Shown: positions 43,507 to 52,997 of the stretch, piece by piece
How positions within the stretch are numbered: the first letter of the stretch is position 1
Layout: the number at the start of each line of letters is the position of its first letter
NCBI GenBank assembly: GCA_019448215.1
Contig: CP080408.1
Coordinates: 310,001 to 374,000 of the forward strand
Reading direction: 5' to 3'
DNA from: Thalassovita mediterranea
GTDB lineage: Bacteria > Pseudomonadota > Alphaproteobacteria > Caulobacterales > Hyphomonadaceae
Length of the DNA stretch: 64,000 nucleotides
Position numbers and translations under genes: made by a program
The notes under the pieces: model-generated
Database searches by the model: none
Told to the model about the DNA's origin: nothing
Seen by the model: only the letters and a program-made list of their open reading frames with translations

Positions 43507-45465
43507 TTACTCAGCGCCGTCCAGCTCCAGCACATCCTGAAGGAACAGGGTTTCGGCCTCGCGCTGGAAGTCACGGTTCGACTTCTTGGCAAAGCCGTGG
43601 CCTTCATCCATGGCGAGCAGGAACCACGCCTCGCCGCCATTCTGGCGGACCGCTTCAAGGATCTGCTCAGCTTCGGATGCTGGCACGCGCGGATCGTTGG
43701 CGCCCTGAATGATGAAGAGCGGCTTGGTGATCTCGCTTGCATTGTTCAGCGGGGAAATCTCCTCAAAGAAGGCCGCAATCTCCGGGTCACGCTCATCGCC
43801 ATATTCGGCGCGGCGAAGGTCGCGGCGATATCCCTTGGTGTTCTCAAGGAAGGTCTTGAAGTCAGAGATACCGACAATGTCGATGCCGCCGGCGAGGCGG
43901 TCATTGTAATCGACCATCGAGGCCAGAACCATATAGCCGCCATAGGAGCCGCCATAGACCAGCACGCGGTCGCTATCGAGGTCGCCCTGCCCATCGATCC
44001 AGTCGAGCAGCGCGCCGATATCCTCGACCGACTTCTTGCGGTTTAGGCCATTGTCGAGGCTCACATAGGTCTTGCCATAACCGGCAGAGCCACGGACGTT
44101 CGGCACGACGACGGCCGCGCCAAGTTCGTTCGCCCAATACTGATAGGTCGAGGAGAAGTAAGGCCGCGACTGGCCTTCAGGCCCGCCATGGATCGACAAG
44201 ATGACCGGATAAGGCCCCTCGCCTGCCGGGCGATAGACGAAGGCCGGAATATCCATGCCGTCAGCGTTCGGATAGTCGAACATCTCCGGCTCGACGAAGG
44301 CGGCAGTATCAAGCCCGCCGACTTCGGCTTCGGTCCAGCGGGTCAGCTCCAGCGTCTCGACATCGAAGGACCAGGCATCAGCTGGGCTGGTCGCACCAAC
44401 AAAGGTAAAGCCGACGCGGCTGCCCGTGCTGTCAAATTGCGGGCCGGCCGCAATCCCCGTCGGAAGGTCTGGGCCGTCGGTCACCTCGCCGCTCTCAATA
44501 TCGAGCAACTTGATCGTGCCGAGACCGCCCTCATTGACCGTAAATACAACCGTGCTGCCATCCGGGGACAGGTCATAGCCTTCGACGTCCCAATCGATAT
44601 CGGTGGTGTAGACAGTCATCTCATCAGACCCCGGCACGAGGCGGACCAGGTTCTTGAACTCCGAGCCTGCATCGGTGGAGGTCAGCAGGCTGCCATCTGG
44701 CAGGAAGTGCAGGCCATCATAGGCAACTTCCTCACCGGGGCGTATTTCAGTCATCTCACCTGTTGCGACATTGAAAGTGAAGATGTCGCTGTCCTGGATG
44801 GAGATGTAGCGCTGGATGGTCACCATGCTGCCATCGGCGGAAAAATCGACCGGGAAGAGCGCGCCTGTGCCGTCGCCCTCGAACACGGTCTCAATGCTGG
44901 CTGGGTCAGCCGGATTGCCCATTTTCAGGTCGTAGTCGGCGTCTCCATCGCGGGCTTCGTAGAAGAAGACCTGCGAGCCATCATCGGTCCACACATAGCC
45001 GCCATTGCGCGTGCCCGCTTCGGTAAACCGCGTGACGCCGCCGCTCGCCATGTCGAAAAGGTAGCCCTGATAGAACTCATCGCCGCCTGTATCCTTCGAG
45101 AAGACAAAGCTGCCGCCAGCCGGGCTGACGGATGCGCCGCCAATAGGTTCATCGTAGAAGGTCACCTGACGGCGCGCCCCAAGCGGCGTCTTCACCTGGT
45201 GGATCTGGCTGACCTCGCCAAAGCGGGTGGCGATCAGCACGCCCTCATCGGTCCAGTCGGCAAAGCCGTGCGTGCGCACATTCTGATACTGGCGAAGCTT
45301 CTCACTCACCGCTTCCGGGATGTCCGGAATATTCTCCATGACAAGGTTGCCTTCGGTCACGCGTTCGGCAGTCGTCGGCGCCATCGCCTCCTGTGCGCTG
45401 GCGAAAGGGGCCGAGATGAGCGCTGCCGCAGCCACACCGGCAAGGGCGGATGTCTTGTAGAACAT
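43507..45465 (-). CDS. secreted S9-family prolyl oligopeptidase-like peptidase
   Basis: Exported serine peptidase of 652 residues. The signal peptide ends SAPFASAQE. A beta-propeller follows (repeated SPDGS/SADGS-type blades), then the catalytic domain with S507 (YGGSYGGYM), D591 (ANDPRVPA) and H623 (DEGHGF). It lacks the double-Glu motif of DPP IV, so it is more likely an oligo- or acylaminoacyl-peptidase-like enzyme. Probably takes part in nutrient peptide breakdown with the DPP IV at 5875. It is divergent from the GFA gene. Confidence 0.93.
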   Translation of the reverse strand: MFYKTSALAGVAAAALISAPFASAQEAMAPTTAERVTEGNLVMENIPDIPEAVSEKLRQYQNVRTHGFADWTDEGVLIATRFGEVSQIHQVKTPLGARRQVTFYDEPIGGASVSPAGGSFVFSKDTGGDEFYQGYLFDMASGGVTRFTEAGTRNGGYVWTDDGSQVFFYEARDGDADYDLKMGNPADPASIETVFEGDGTGALFPVDFSADGSMVTIQRYISIQDSDIFTFNVATGEMTEIRPGEEVAYDGLHFLPDGSLLTSTDAGSEFKNLVRLVPGSDEMTVYTTDIDWDVEGYDLSPDGSTVVFTVNEGGLGTIKLLDIESGEVTDGPDLPTGIAAGPQFDSTGSRVGFTFVGATSPADAWSFDVETLELTRWTEAEVGGLDTAAFVEPEMFDYPNADGMDIPAFVYRPAGEGPYPVILSIHGGPEGQSRPYFSSTYQYWANELGAAVVVPNVRGSAGYGKTYVSLDNGLNRKKSVEDIGALLDWIDGQGDLDSDRVLVYGGSYGGYMVLASMVDYNDRLAGGIDIVGISDFKTFLENTKGYRRDLRRAEYGDERDPEIAAFFEEISPLNNASEITKPLFIIQGANDPRVPASEAEQILEAVRQNGGEAWFLLAMDEGHGFAKKSNRDFQREAETLFLQDVLELDGAE

Positions 45466-45657
45466 TGAGTGTCTCCTGATCGCGTGAAATGGCCAGCAGC
45501 GGACACCGCCAACCTGTCAGGAATGACTATAGGCGCCTTGCCTCACTCGTGAAGGCCGCAGGCCTTTTCCGAAGTTGGATTAATGACGTGCCCGGTTGAA
45601 GCGTTCGCGAGCAATAGGGCAGACAGATAGCAGGCCCGATAACGACTGGAGCACCCC

Positions 45658-46125
45658 ATGAAACATCCCGACCTCCCCGCTGAAGGCGGATGCCGCTGCG
45701 GCGCAGTCCGCTTCCAAGTCACGCAGCCGCCGCTCATCACAATGGCCTGCCACTGCACGGGCTGCCAGAGAATGTCGGGAAGCGCCTTCTCCACCAGCGT
45801 TGCCTTCCCGGCGGAAGGCTTCGAAGTCATCAGGGGCGAGCCGGTCATTGGCGGGCTGAAGCGACCCGACCTCCCGCACTTCTTCTGTCCTGACTGCATG
45901 AGCTGGATGTTTACGCGGCCTGCCGCGCTCGACTTCATGGTCAATGTCCGCGCGACCCTGTTCGATAAGACAGGATGGTACACGCCCTTCGTCGAAACCC
46001 AGACGGCCGAAAAGCTCAGCTGGGCCGAGACCGGCGCGCCGCACGGCTTTGAGCGCTTTCCAGGACCTGACGATATGGGCCCGCTGATCGAGGCTTATGC
46101 AAAAGCGGCGGCCGCAGCCGCCTAG
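45658..46125 (+). CDS. GFA (glutathione-dependent formaldehyde-activating-like) family protein
   Basis: Zinc-binding protein of 155 residues. Cysteine motifs are visible in the conserved order: EGGCRCGAVRF, ACHCTGCQRMSGSAF and FFCPDCMSWMF. The family includes Gfa, once proposed to speed adduct formation between formaldehyde and glutathione, but most members are uncharacterised. GGAG precedes ATG 45658. The 192 bases upstream, shared with the S9 peptidase gene, hold a short AAGGCC/GGCCTT hairpin but no clear operator. The 3' end overlaps the convergent M48 protease gene by four bases. Confidence 0.92.
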   Translation: MKHPDLPAEGGCRCGAVRFQVTQPPLITMACHCTGCQRMSGSAFSTSVAFPAEGFEVIRGEPVIGGLKRPDLPHFFCPDCMSWMFTRPAALDFMVNVRATLFDKTGWYTPFVETQTAEKLSWAETGAPHGFERFPGPDDMGPLIEAYAKAAAAAA

Positions 46126-47027
46126 CGAAGCGGGCCGCAATTGGCCTCATACATTTCGACATATTCCGGCATCCAGTCGCGGAAATTCTGCGCGCGGGTC
46201 TCTGAGGCCGGGTGGGTCGACATCCATTCAGGCGGGCGCTGACCGCCGCCGAGAGAGCCCATACGCTCCCACAGCTCTGGTGCCTCACGGGGGTCATAGC
46301 AGGCCCGCACAAGCAGCTCGAGGCCAATGCGATCGGCTTCGGTCTCATGCTGGCGCGAGAAGGCCATCATACCGCCCTGCGCCGCGACACCCATCGCCCC
46401 CAGCACCATCTGGCGCTGGCCGGGGTCCATATCGCCAACACCGACGCTGACGGCTGCCATGCCGAGCTGTGCAAGCTGGCTCTGGCTCATCCGCTTGGCG
46501 CCGTGATGCGCCATGGCGTGACCGATCTCATGGCCCATGACGACGGCCAGCTTGTCCGGGTCCTCAAGGTCGGCCAGCGTCACCTGCCCGTCGAAATTGC
46601 CGGTCACATCAAGGATGCCCGTATAGACGGCGACATAGCCGCCCGGCAGGCAGAAGGCGTTGGGCTGATCAGACTGGATGACATTATAGGTCCACGCGAA
46701 ATCCTCTGAGACGGGGGTGAAGTCCCACCCGGCTGCCAGAAGATCGCGCTCATATTCCACGGCGGCGCGCTGCAGGCGCTCGCCAATGGCACGCACTTCA
46801 TCCACAACGTCCCGGGCGACCTCGCTCTGGCAGCGATCAAGGCAGAGCACGTTCGACCGTTCCTGCTGCAGGATCTGCGCATAGGATTGCGCGCCGAGCT
46901 CACTCGCCTGCGAGATCGAGATCGCATTGAATTCCCGCTCACCCGAAAAAGGGTTCACTTCCTGATTGGTGAAATAATAGAAGGCGAGCCCCGCCAGCCC
47001 GAGAAGAATAACAATGAAACGTCCCAA
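46122..47027 (-). CDS. M48-family metallopeptidase
   Basis: Membrane-anchored zinc protease of 301 residues. A hydrophobic N-terminal anchor (FIVILLGLAGLAFYYF) precedes a periplasmic domain with the HEIGH zinc site (H166, E167, H170, in VVMGHEIGHAMAHHG) and the third ligand in SRQHETEADRIGLELL. Similar proteins (Oma1/BepA/LoiP type) take part in envelope protein quality control. The apparent start is TTG 47027; no ATG is suitably placed. The gene overlaps the GFA stop codon by four bases. Confidence 0.92.
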   Translation of the reverse strand: MGRFIVILLGLAGLAFYYFTNQEVNPFSGEREFNAISISQASELGAQSYAQILQQERSNVLCLDRCQSEVARDVVDEVRAIGERLQRAAVEYERDLLAAGWDFTPVSEDFAWTYNVIQSDQPNAFCLPGGYVAVYTGILDVTGNFDGQVTLADLEDPDKLAVVMGHEIGHAMAHHGAKRMSQSQLAQLGMAAVSVGVGDMDPGQRQMVLGAMGVAAQGGMMAFSRQHETEADRIGLELLVRACYDPREAPELWERMGSLGGGQRPPEWMSTHPASETRAQNFRDWMPEYVEMYEANCGPLR

Positions 47028-47154
47028 GTGTGTGCCTCGCTTTTGCTGCGCGTGATGAGCTTCCCAACCTAACTAGTTCCAAAGCCCCCCTCTTGAAAGA
47101 GTTGAGGCCTGGAAGCGTTGACAAGGCCACAATGTCTGACAAGTCTCGCCCGCG

Positions 47155-47667
47155 ATGACCGACACCCCAGAAAAGCAAGCCAGCCGCACGCCGCTGCCCA
47201 GCAAGATCATCGACGTTATCGCCGAATGGGCGCTCTATGCGTCCGTTGCGCTGATCATCATGGGCATCTCTCAGCCCTCCATCATGAAGCCGAATTATGT
47301 GGGCATCATGATCGAGTACAATCTCTGGGGCCTGGTTGAGACGCTGATTGAACTCAACCTCTTTTTCCTCGGCATGGTGGTGGTCTTCTTCTCCGGTGTC
47401 TTCCCGCTGGCAAAGACATTCATCGCCGCCATCATCTTCCGGCGCGGCGCGCCTCCCAGCCCGAAGCTCGCCTGGTGGCTCAACGTGCTCGGCAAATGGT
47501 CGATGCTGGACGTGTTTCTCGCGGCCCTGCTCATTGGCCTGTCGCAGACCATGGCCTATGTCGGCTTTCACCCGCGCATCGGGCTCTACTATTTCGCGGC
47601 AGGCGTGATCCTGAACAATATCGCGACCATGCGGCTCTCCTTCGCGCGCTGGAAACCGGCCAGCTAG
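47155..47667 (+). CDS. PqiA-family membrane protein
   Basis: Membrane protein of 170 residues with four hydrophobic segments, resembling a single PqiA half-domain. The conserved region NVLGKWSMLDVFLAALLIG matches the PqiA GxWSMxDVF signature, and FFSGVFPLAKTF the preceding one. PqiA proteins partner MCE-domain proteins in lipid transport between membranes; no MCE gene is visible here. The stop overlaps the convergent gene at 47664 by four bases. Confidence 0.88.
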   Translation: MTDTPEKQASRTPLPSKIIDVIAEWALYASVALIIMGISQPSIMKPNYVGIMIEYNLWGLVETLIELNLFFLGMVVVFFSGVFPLAKTFIAAIIFRRGAPPSPKLAWWLNVLGKWSMLDVFLAALLIGLSQTMAYVGFHPRIGLYYFAAGVILNNIATMRLSFARWKPAS

Positions 47668-48242
47668 AGAAGCGGCTCGACCGCCTCCAGCGGCCCCGGC
47701 TCATCGCTATCTCCACTACCTTCCTGATCAGAAACACCCGCGCCGCGCTTTGCTGCGGCAATCGCCGCCAGATGGGAGATGTCGCGCGCCTGAAAGACGC
47801 CTGCATAACTGTACCAGATCAGGATGAGCAGCAGGCCCGCCGCTAGCCCGACGCCAACCAGCATGGCTTCAGGACCGGCATACTCGACCAGCTCCAGCAC
47901 CGTTCCCGGGAAGAACTGATTGAGGATCACAAGGAAGCCGACGGGGATGGTGATATTGGCGATCAGGCTGAGCCGCATCGCCGCCTCGGCCTGCTCCAGA
48001 TTGATCCGCGCATAGGTCCGGAAGATGACAAGTTCCCTGTCAGAGAGCCTTTCCAGCTTTGGCATGAGTTGCGCAGCGCCCTTTGAGCCTGTCAGTCGTT
48101 CGAGGCGTTTCGGACCAGTGCCGACGCTCAGCCCGCTCATCCACGACCTGCGCGGGCGCATGCCGCGAAAATTCGAAAACAGGCGCATCGCTTCGCGCCA
48201 TAGTTCGCCAGCTGTCATCAGCCCGCCTGCATCACCTGCCAT
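47664..48242 (-). CDS. hypothetical two-helix membrane protein
   Basis: Unrecognised protein of 192 residues. A basic N-terminal ~90 residues (RPRRSWMSGLSVG, LMPKLERLSDRELVIFRTYAR) precedes two predicted transmembrane helices, about 93-112 (LIANITIPVGFLVILNQFF) and 127-148 (MLVGVGLAAGLLLILIWYSY). The tail is acidic and Gly/Ser rich. GGGGAG precedes the ATG. It converges with the PqiA-like gene. No domain recognised. Confidence 0.7.
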   Translation of the reverse strand: MAGDAGGLMTAGELWREAMRLFSNFRGMRPRRSWMSGLSVGTGPKRLERLTGSKGAAQLMPKLERLSDRELVIFRTYARINLEQAEAAMRLSLIANITIPVGFLVILNQFFPGTVLELVEYAGPEAMLVGVGLAAGLLLILIWYSYAGVFQARDISHLAAIAAAKRGAGVSDQEGSGDSDEPGPLEAVEPLL

Positions 48243-48347
48243 CGAAGCTCCCCGCTCATGCTTGTGCCATCACCTGATCGATCCTAGCCTAAACACTTAC
48301 CGCGCCGATAGCATTGCGCTTCAGGCTTCCATGACTAGATTTACCGC

Positions 48348-49085
48348 ATGACAGACCAAGCCCAGAACAAGCCCAAGCTCGAAATCCGCGTCATTCCGAC
48401 GACGCCGCTACAGCAGAACACCTCTCTCATCTGGTCGATCGAGAGCAAGGAAGGCGTGTTTGTTGATCCGGGCGGGGATATCGACAAACTGATGGGCGCG
48501 GCCAAGGAGTTTGGCGTGAAGATCGTCGGCGTCTGGCTGACCCATGGCCATATGGACCATGCAGGCGCTGCCGCCGCCGTGAAAGAGCGTACTGGCTGTG
48601 AGATCATCGGCCCGCATAAAGACGACCAGTGGCTTTTGGATGAGATTGAGTCCTCCGGTCAGCGCTATGGCATCACAGACGGAAAAAACGTGACGCCGGA
48701 CCGCTATCTCGACGATGGCGATGAGCTGGAGCTCGACGGCGTGAAATTCGGCGTGGCCCACACACCGGGTCACACGCCCGGCCATGTCGTGATCTATAAT
48801 GAAAGCGGCGCGCTAGCCTTTGTGGGCGATGTCCTCTTTCGCGGCTCAATCGGCCGCACCGATTTTCCGCGCGGCAACCACACGCAGCTGATCGACTCGA
48901 TCACCTCGAAGCTCTGGCCGCTCGGCCCTGAAATCCGCTTCATCCCGGGCCACGGCCCGATGAGCACGTTCGGTCAGGAGCGTCAGGATAATCCCTTCGT
49001 CGCAGATGCCCTGACGGGCTATGCTGGCGCAGAGAAACAGGCCGCCAGCGAAATCGACCAGAAGCTGTCGAAGCGGTATAGCTAG
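48348..49085 (+). CDS. MBL-fold metallo-hydrolase (glyoxalase II-like)
   Basis: Metallo-beta-lactamase-fold hydrolase of 245 residues resembling YcbL/GloB-type thioester hydrolases. The metal site T65-H-G-H-M-D-H71 (THGHMDHAG) is complete, with later His residues in VAHTPGHTPGHVV and the Asp in ALAFVGDVLFRGSIGRTDF, plus GHGPMST near the C-terminus. No signal peptide. A role in hydrolysing glutathione or other thioesters is likely but untested. The 3' end overlaps the convergent lipoprotein gene by four bases. Confidence 0.92.
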   Translation: MTDQAQNKPKLEIRVIPTTPLQQNTSLIWSIESKEGVFVDPGGDIDKLMGAAKEFGVKIVGVWLTHGHMDHAGAAAAVKERTGCEIIGPHKDDQWLLDEIESSGQRYGITDGKNVTPDRYLDDGDELELDGVKFGVAHTPGHTPGHVVIYNESGALAFVGDVLFRGSIGRTDFPRGNHTQLIDSITSKLWPLGPEIRFIPGHGPMSTFGQERQDNPFVADALTGYAGAEKQAASEIDQKLSKRYS

Positions 49086-49894
49086 TCCTGCTTTCGCTCC
49101 CAAGGGAATGGCTCGGCCTGTATAACTAGTCGGAGTTTCTCTTCCGGAACTTCGACTACTCGAAGTCGGCTGGTGGCCTCTTCTTCTGCAGGTTCGAATA
49201 TGTAGATAACCGTTCGTCCCTCTTTCTCAAACCTGAGGAAGATACGGCTGTCGTTCGGCTCCTCTCGCGAGCTTGGCTCGCTCCACTCTAGTTCTGTCAT
49301 GCCGCCCCGGATATCGGCGATTGAATCTGCAAGCGATTCTTCAACCTCGAAATGCAAGAAGGACGCTTCAGCCGTTGCCTGCTGCGGGTTTAAGAGCCGG
49401 GCGCCTTCCGGAACGTAGACATCGTCAGATATGCGGTGACCACTTTCATAAGATATTGCCGACGGCACCAGAACCACCGCGACCGGATGCTCTGCTGGCA
49501 CTTTCATGCCGCTCGGATCGTCTTCCTGAAAGATCAGCGTTGCTTCGGTCGGCTGTGTCACATCGAAAGTGATCTCGCCTTCGAACGGGACCTGTTCCTC
49601 TGTCATCCAGTTTGACTGGGACGAGGCGTAGGACTCGGCGATCACATTGCCCTGGCCATCGACGATGCGGACCGGGAAGTCCCCCTCGAAGTACCAGAGG
49701 CCAGACGCGCTGCCTGAAAAACGGAGCGGAGACGTCACTTCATCGCCCGGCTCGAGATCGTTCAGCGTCAGCTCCATCGAGACATCGCTCGCGCCAGTTT
49801 CGGCCTGCTCGCCCTCTCCAATTGGCTGTTCCGGCTCCTGCGAAATGTTCGGAGAGCAGCCTGCAAGCACGAATGCGATCAATAGACGTTTCAT
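49082..49894 (-). CDS. lipoprotein with Gmad2-like domain
   Basis: Predicted lipoprotein of 270 residues. The lipobox LAGC ends at Cys13. After an acidic linker, residues ~48-120 resemble the Gmad2 immunoglobulin-like domain found in spore germination and other surface proteins: PGDEVTSPLRFSGSASGLWY, FPVRIVDGQGNVIAES, VPFEGEITF. The C-terminal half is unassigned (LEWSEPSSREEPNDSRIFLR). AAGGG precedes the ATG. Location is probably the periplasmic side of a membrane; function unknown. Confidence 0.8.
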   Translation of the reverse strand: MKRLLIAFVLAGCSPNISQEPEQPIGEGEQAETGASDVSMELTLNDLEPGDEVTSPLRFSGSASGLWYFEGDFPVRIVDGQGNVIAESYASSQSNWMTEEQVPFEGEITFDVTQPTEATLIFQEDDPSGMKVPAEHPVAVVLVPSAISYESGHRISDDVYVPEGARLLNPQQATAEASFLHFEVEESLADSIADIRGGMTELEWSEPSSREEPNDSRIFLRFEKEGRTVIYIFEPAEEEATSRLRVVEVPEEKLRLVIQAEPFPWERKQD

Positions 49895-50017
49895 GAGGGA
49901 CCCTTCGGTTTCTGGCGTGTCTTTTCATGAGCGTAACATAGGAGAGCGGCGCTCTCCCACCCTCTCTGACCTAGGGTCATGGCTGACGTTGGCAGGCGCG
50001 TCAGCTAAAGTGCGCTT

Positions 50018-51217
50018 ATGGACCTCAAGACAGACCCGAAGCTCGAGGATTTTCGCGCAGATGTGCGCGCTTTCTTCGAAAACGAATTTCCCAAGGACAT
50101 TCTCGCCAAGACGGCGAAAGGCGCCTCGCTGACGACTGAAGAGGTGCGAAAGTCTGAAGCCGCGCTGGGCAGCAAGGGCTGGCTCGCGGCAGGCTGGCCA
50201 GCAGAACATGGCGGTCCCGGCTGGTCGCTTGAGGAACAATACGTCTTCGACGAGGAGCTGGAGCGCGCAGGCGTACCGACCGTCACCCCGATGGGCGTCG
50301 TCTATGTCGGCCCGATCATCTATACATTCGGCACGGATGAGCAGAAACAGCGCTGGCTACCGGGTATCCGCGATGGCCGCGAAGGCTGGGCGCAGGGCTA
50401 TTCAGAGCCGGAAGCCGGCTCTGACCTCGCCTCGCTGCAATTTTCTGCGGTGAAGGAGGGGGGCGAATACGTCCTCAACGGCACAAAGATCTGGACGTCG
50501 GCTGCCCAGCATGCCGACTGGATCTTCTGCCTCGCGCGCACCGACAGCTCCGGCAAGAAGCAGGAAGGCATCAGCTTCATCATCGCGGAGATGGACCGGC
50601 CCGGCATCACCGTGACGCCCATCATCACGATTGATGGCAAGCATGCCCTCAACCAGGTGCATTTCGACAATGTTCGCGTGCCTGCCGACTATCTCATCGG
50701 CGAGGAAGGCAAGGGCTGGACCTATAGCCAGTACCTGCTCGGCCATGAGCGCACCTCCTATGCGCGCATTGGCGGTAAGCGAAAGCAGCTCGCCCATATC
50801 CGCAAGATCGCGTCATCTGTGCCTGATGGCGGCAATCACCGCCTGATCGATGACCCGGCCTTTGCCCGCAAGCTGGCCGAGGCTGACCTTGCCGTCGATG
50901 GCCTCGAAATGACTGTTCTGCGCGTCCTTTCAGCGGTGAAAGATGGCGGCGCACCCGGCAAGGAAGCCTCCATCGTCAAGATCCTTGCGACCGAGACGGC
51001 CCAGCAGATCACGACACTCTATCTCGACACCGCAGGCTTCAATGCCCAGCGCGGTTTTGCCGACTCTGTCAGCCCCGACTGGCTTGAAGGCGGAATGGCA
51101 ACCAGCCATGCGGCGCCGGGCGTGTCGACCTATTTCGGGACCCGCGCCCAGTCGATCTATGGCGGCACGAACGAGATCCAGCACAACATCATCGCGAAAC
51201 GTGTGCTTGGCCTCTAA
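50018..51217 (+). CDS. acyl-CoA dehydrogenase family protein
   Basis: FAD enzyme of 399 residues. Segments in order: WPAEHGGPGWSLEEQYVF, QGYSEPEAGSDLASLQ (flavin and substrate binding), YVLNGTKIWTSAAQHADWIF, and the C-terminal FGTRAQSIYGGTNEIQHNI followed by AKRVLGL. Such enzymes catalyse alpha-beta dehydrogenation of acyl-CoA in fatty-acid, amino-acid or sterol side-chain breakdown; chain preference is not apparent. It stands alone, with no enoyl-CoA hydratase or ligase nearby. Confidence 0.94.
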   Translation: MDLKTDPKLEDFRADVRAFFENEFPKDILAKTAKGASLTTEEVRKSEAALGSKGWLAAGWPAEHGGPGWSLEEQYVFDEELERAGVPTVTPMGVVYVGPIIYTFGTDEQKQRWLPGIRDGREGWAQGYSEPEAGSDLASLQFSAVKEGGEYVLNGTKIWTSAAQHADWIFCLARTDSSGKKQEGISFIIAEMDRPGITVTPIITIDGKHALNQVHFDNVRVPADYLIGEEGKGWTYSQYLLGHERTSYARIGGKRKQLAHIRKIASSVPDGGNHRLIDDPAFARKLAEADLAVDGLEMTVLRVLSAVKDGGAPGKEASIVKILATETAQQITTLYLDTAGFNAQRGFADSVSPDWLEGGMATSHAAPGVSTYFGTRAQSIYGGTNEIQHNIIAKRVLGL

Positions 51218-51295
51218 AGGTTAGACGCCTACCCAATTTGGTAAAATTTTAAACAGTTACCTAGCATCATCTTCAAGCGCTTCTGCGATAGGAAG

Positions 51296-52858
51296 ATGGT
51301 GACGCATCGGCATCTGACCTTCTCAGCCAGACGATATCTCGCATGCGAGCGTGCGAGCACGATGCCAATTTTCGCCATCAGCATCATGGCTATCCTTGCG
51401 TTGGTCGCGGCCACACTTGCGCTGGGGATGGATTCGCGGTCCGGTTCAAAAGTCCAGCAAGCAGCAGACTCTGCCGCGCTTGGCGGTGCCACGGCTTTCC
51501 TCAACTCCTCCTCGCCGCGCGCCGCCGACAGGCTGGAAGCGGCCCGCCAGCAGGCGAAGGTCCTGGCGGAACGAAACTCCGAATACGCTCTTGCTGATCT
51601 GGTGGTCGATGCGGTGACCGAGGACGCCTATGGCCAGCACACGCAGCTCGCCGTCGAGCTCGAATTCCAGCCCGTCAATTTCTTCGCGCGCTTCTCGGGG
51701 AACAATGCCACCGCCCCGATCCGAAGGCGCGCGGTTGCCTCATCCACCTGGGGCTTCCCGCTCTGTATGCTTGCGCTCAGCCCGAATGAGCAGTCGGGCA
51801 TTGCATTGAAGCACCTTGCGCGATTGACCGCAGAAGGGTGCATCGTCTGGTCAAACGATACAGGGCGCCAGTCCATGCTGCTTGAAGGTGGGCGTGCAGA
51901 GGCCAAGAGCTTCTGCGCCTCCGGCCTTGTCGACCGCTCGCACCGCGCGAGCGTTTCGCCGCTTCCCAACCAGCAGTGTGACCCGATTCCCGACCCACTG
52001 CATGACTGGACACCGCCGACTGCCGGGACATGCAGCCCATCACCGGACTTCGATCCGCCTTTGAGTGTCGTCCGCCAGACTGAGCGCCAGCTCGAAAGCC
52101 TGCTTCGCCGTCAGAACCGCAACAATGGTCGCGGCGATGATGATGACGACGACGATGATGAGGATGATGATGAGCGCCCGACCGGCTTGGAAAATGCCTG
52201 TGGCACCCGCGCCGGTCAGAACAATCCCAATTGCCCAAGCGACCGTGCCACAGGTACGGGCCTCAGCGATTTTGACCTGCTGGCCGTCACCGACAATCTC
52301 CTGAATGCGCTCTACATCCTCGACCGCCAGTTCGACATGGAAACCGACACGCTGACGCCGGGCACCTATTGCGGCCTGGACATCGCCTATGGTCACGTTC
52401 GCATGCAACCGGGCACCTATTTCATCAAGGATGCCCCGATGGAGGTGACGCGCAAGGCAACCGTCACCGCTGAAGGCGTCACCCTCATCTTTACCGGACC
52501 GGGCGCCTATCTGCGCGTCAGCGATAAGGCGCGCCTCGACCTTTCCGCGCCAACGGATGGCCCGCTGGCCGGCATTGCTGTTGCAGAGAGCCGCAACACG
52601 GCTGTGAACGGCACGCCTGTCGTTTCACGTCTTACTGGTCATGGCGCGCTCAGCATGATCGGGCTGATTTATCTTCCAACCCAGAATTTCTTCATCAGCG
52701 GCTCCGGCGCGGGCGATCAGTCATCTCCGCTTCTGCAGATTGTCGCGAACCGGATTTCCCTGCGCGATACTGGCGTGCTGCGCATCGACTTCAACCCCGG
52801 CAAGACCGATGTGCCCGTGGCCATCCAACCTGCGCGTATTGCCCGGCTTATAGAGTAG
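51296..52858 (+). CDS. Tad/TadG-like secreted or membrane-anchored protein
   Basis: Protein of 520 residues whose N-terminus (RYLACERASTMPIFAISIMA through SKVQQAADSAALGGA) matches the Tad (TadE/TadG-like) leader: one transmembrane helix at about 24-45 followed by the QQAADSAALGGA motif. The body is Cys-containing and ends in a beta-rich region (ALSMIGLIYLPTQNFFISGSG) seen in pilus-assembly TadG-related proteins. A run GDDDDDDDDEDDDE lies near residue ~280. AGGAAG precedes the ATG. No tad/cpa gene is nearby, so it is an orphan. Surface function inferred. Confidence 0.82.
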   Translation: MVTHRHLTFSARRYLACERASTMPIFAISIMAILALVAATLALGMDSRSGSKVQQAADSAALGGATAFLNSSSPRAADRLEAARQQAKVLAERNSEYALADLVVDAVTEDAYGQHTQLAVELEFQPVNFFARFSGNNATAPIRRRAVASSTWGFPLCMLALSPNEQSGIALKHLARLTAEGCIVWSNDTGRQSMLLEGGRAEAKSFCASGLVDRSHRASVSPLPNQQCDPIPDPLHDWTPPTAGTCSPSPDFDPPLSVVRQTERQLESLLRRQNRNNGRGDDDDDDDDEDDDERPTGLENACGTRAGQNNPNCPSDRATGTGLSDFDLLAVTDNLLNALYILDRQFDMETDTLTPGTYCGLDIAYGHVRMQPGTYFIKDAPMEVTRKATVTAEGVTLIFTGPGAYLRVSDKARLDLSAPTDGPLAGIAVAESRNTAVNGTPVVSRLTGHGALSMIGLIYLPTQNFFISGSGAGDQSSPLLQIVANRISLRDTGVLRIDFNPGKTDVPVAIQPARIARLIE

Positions 52859-52997
52859 AAATAGCGCCCAATTCTGTTGTGCGCTGTTCATCTAAAGCAT
52901 TTGTAATTCAGCTTCCGACTTTTTCTCTGTCACGACCGGAACCAGCAGGTTTTCACTTCGTTTGATCTGCTCATATTCGAAGAGAAGGGGTCTACCC

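Noticed and set aside
44188-45468. Open frame of 426 codons opposite the S9 peptidase gene
   Set aside because: Antisense shadow of a well-supported secreted peptidase; no ribosome-binding site or recognisable motif.
45552-45566. AAGGCC/GGCCTT hairpin with TTTT upstream of the GFA gene
   Set aside because: Short six-pair stem lying in a divergent promoter gap where no transcript should end; probably chance.
52135-52174. Tandem GAT/GAC triplets considered as a microsatellite or CRISPR-like repeat
   Set aside because: Lies in frame inside the TadG-like gene and encodes an acidic run; no spacers or repeat units of CRISPR size.
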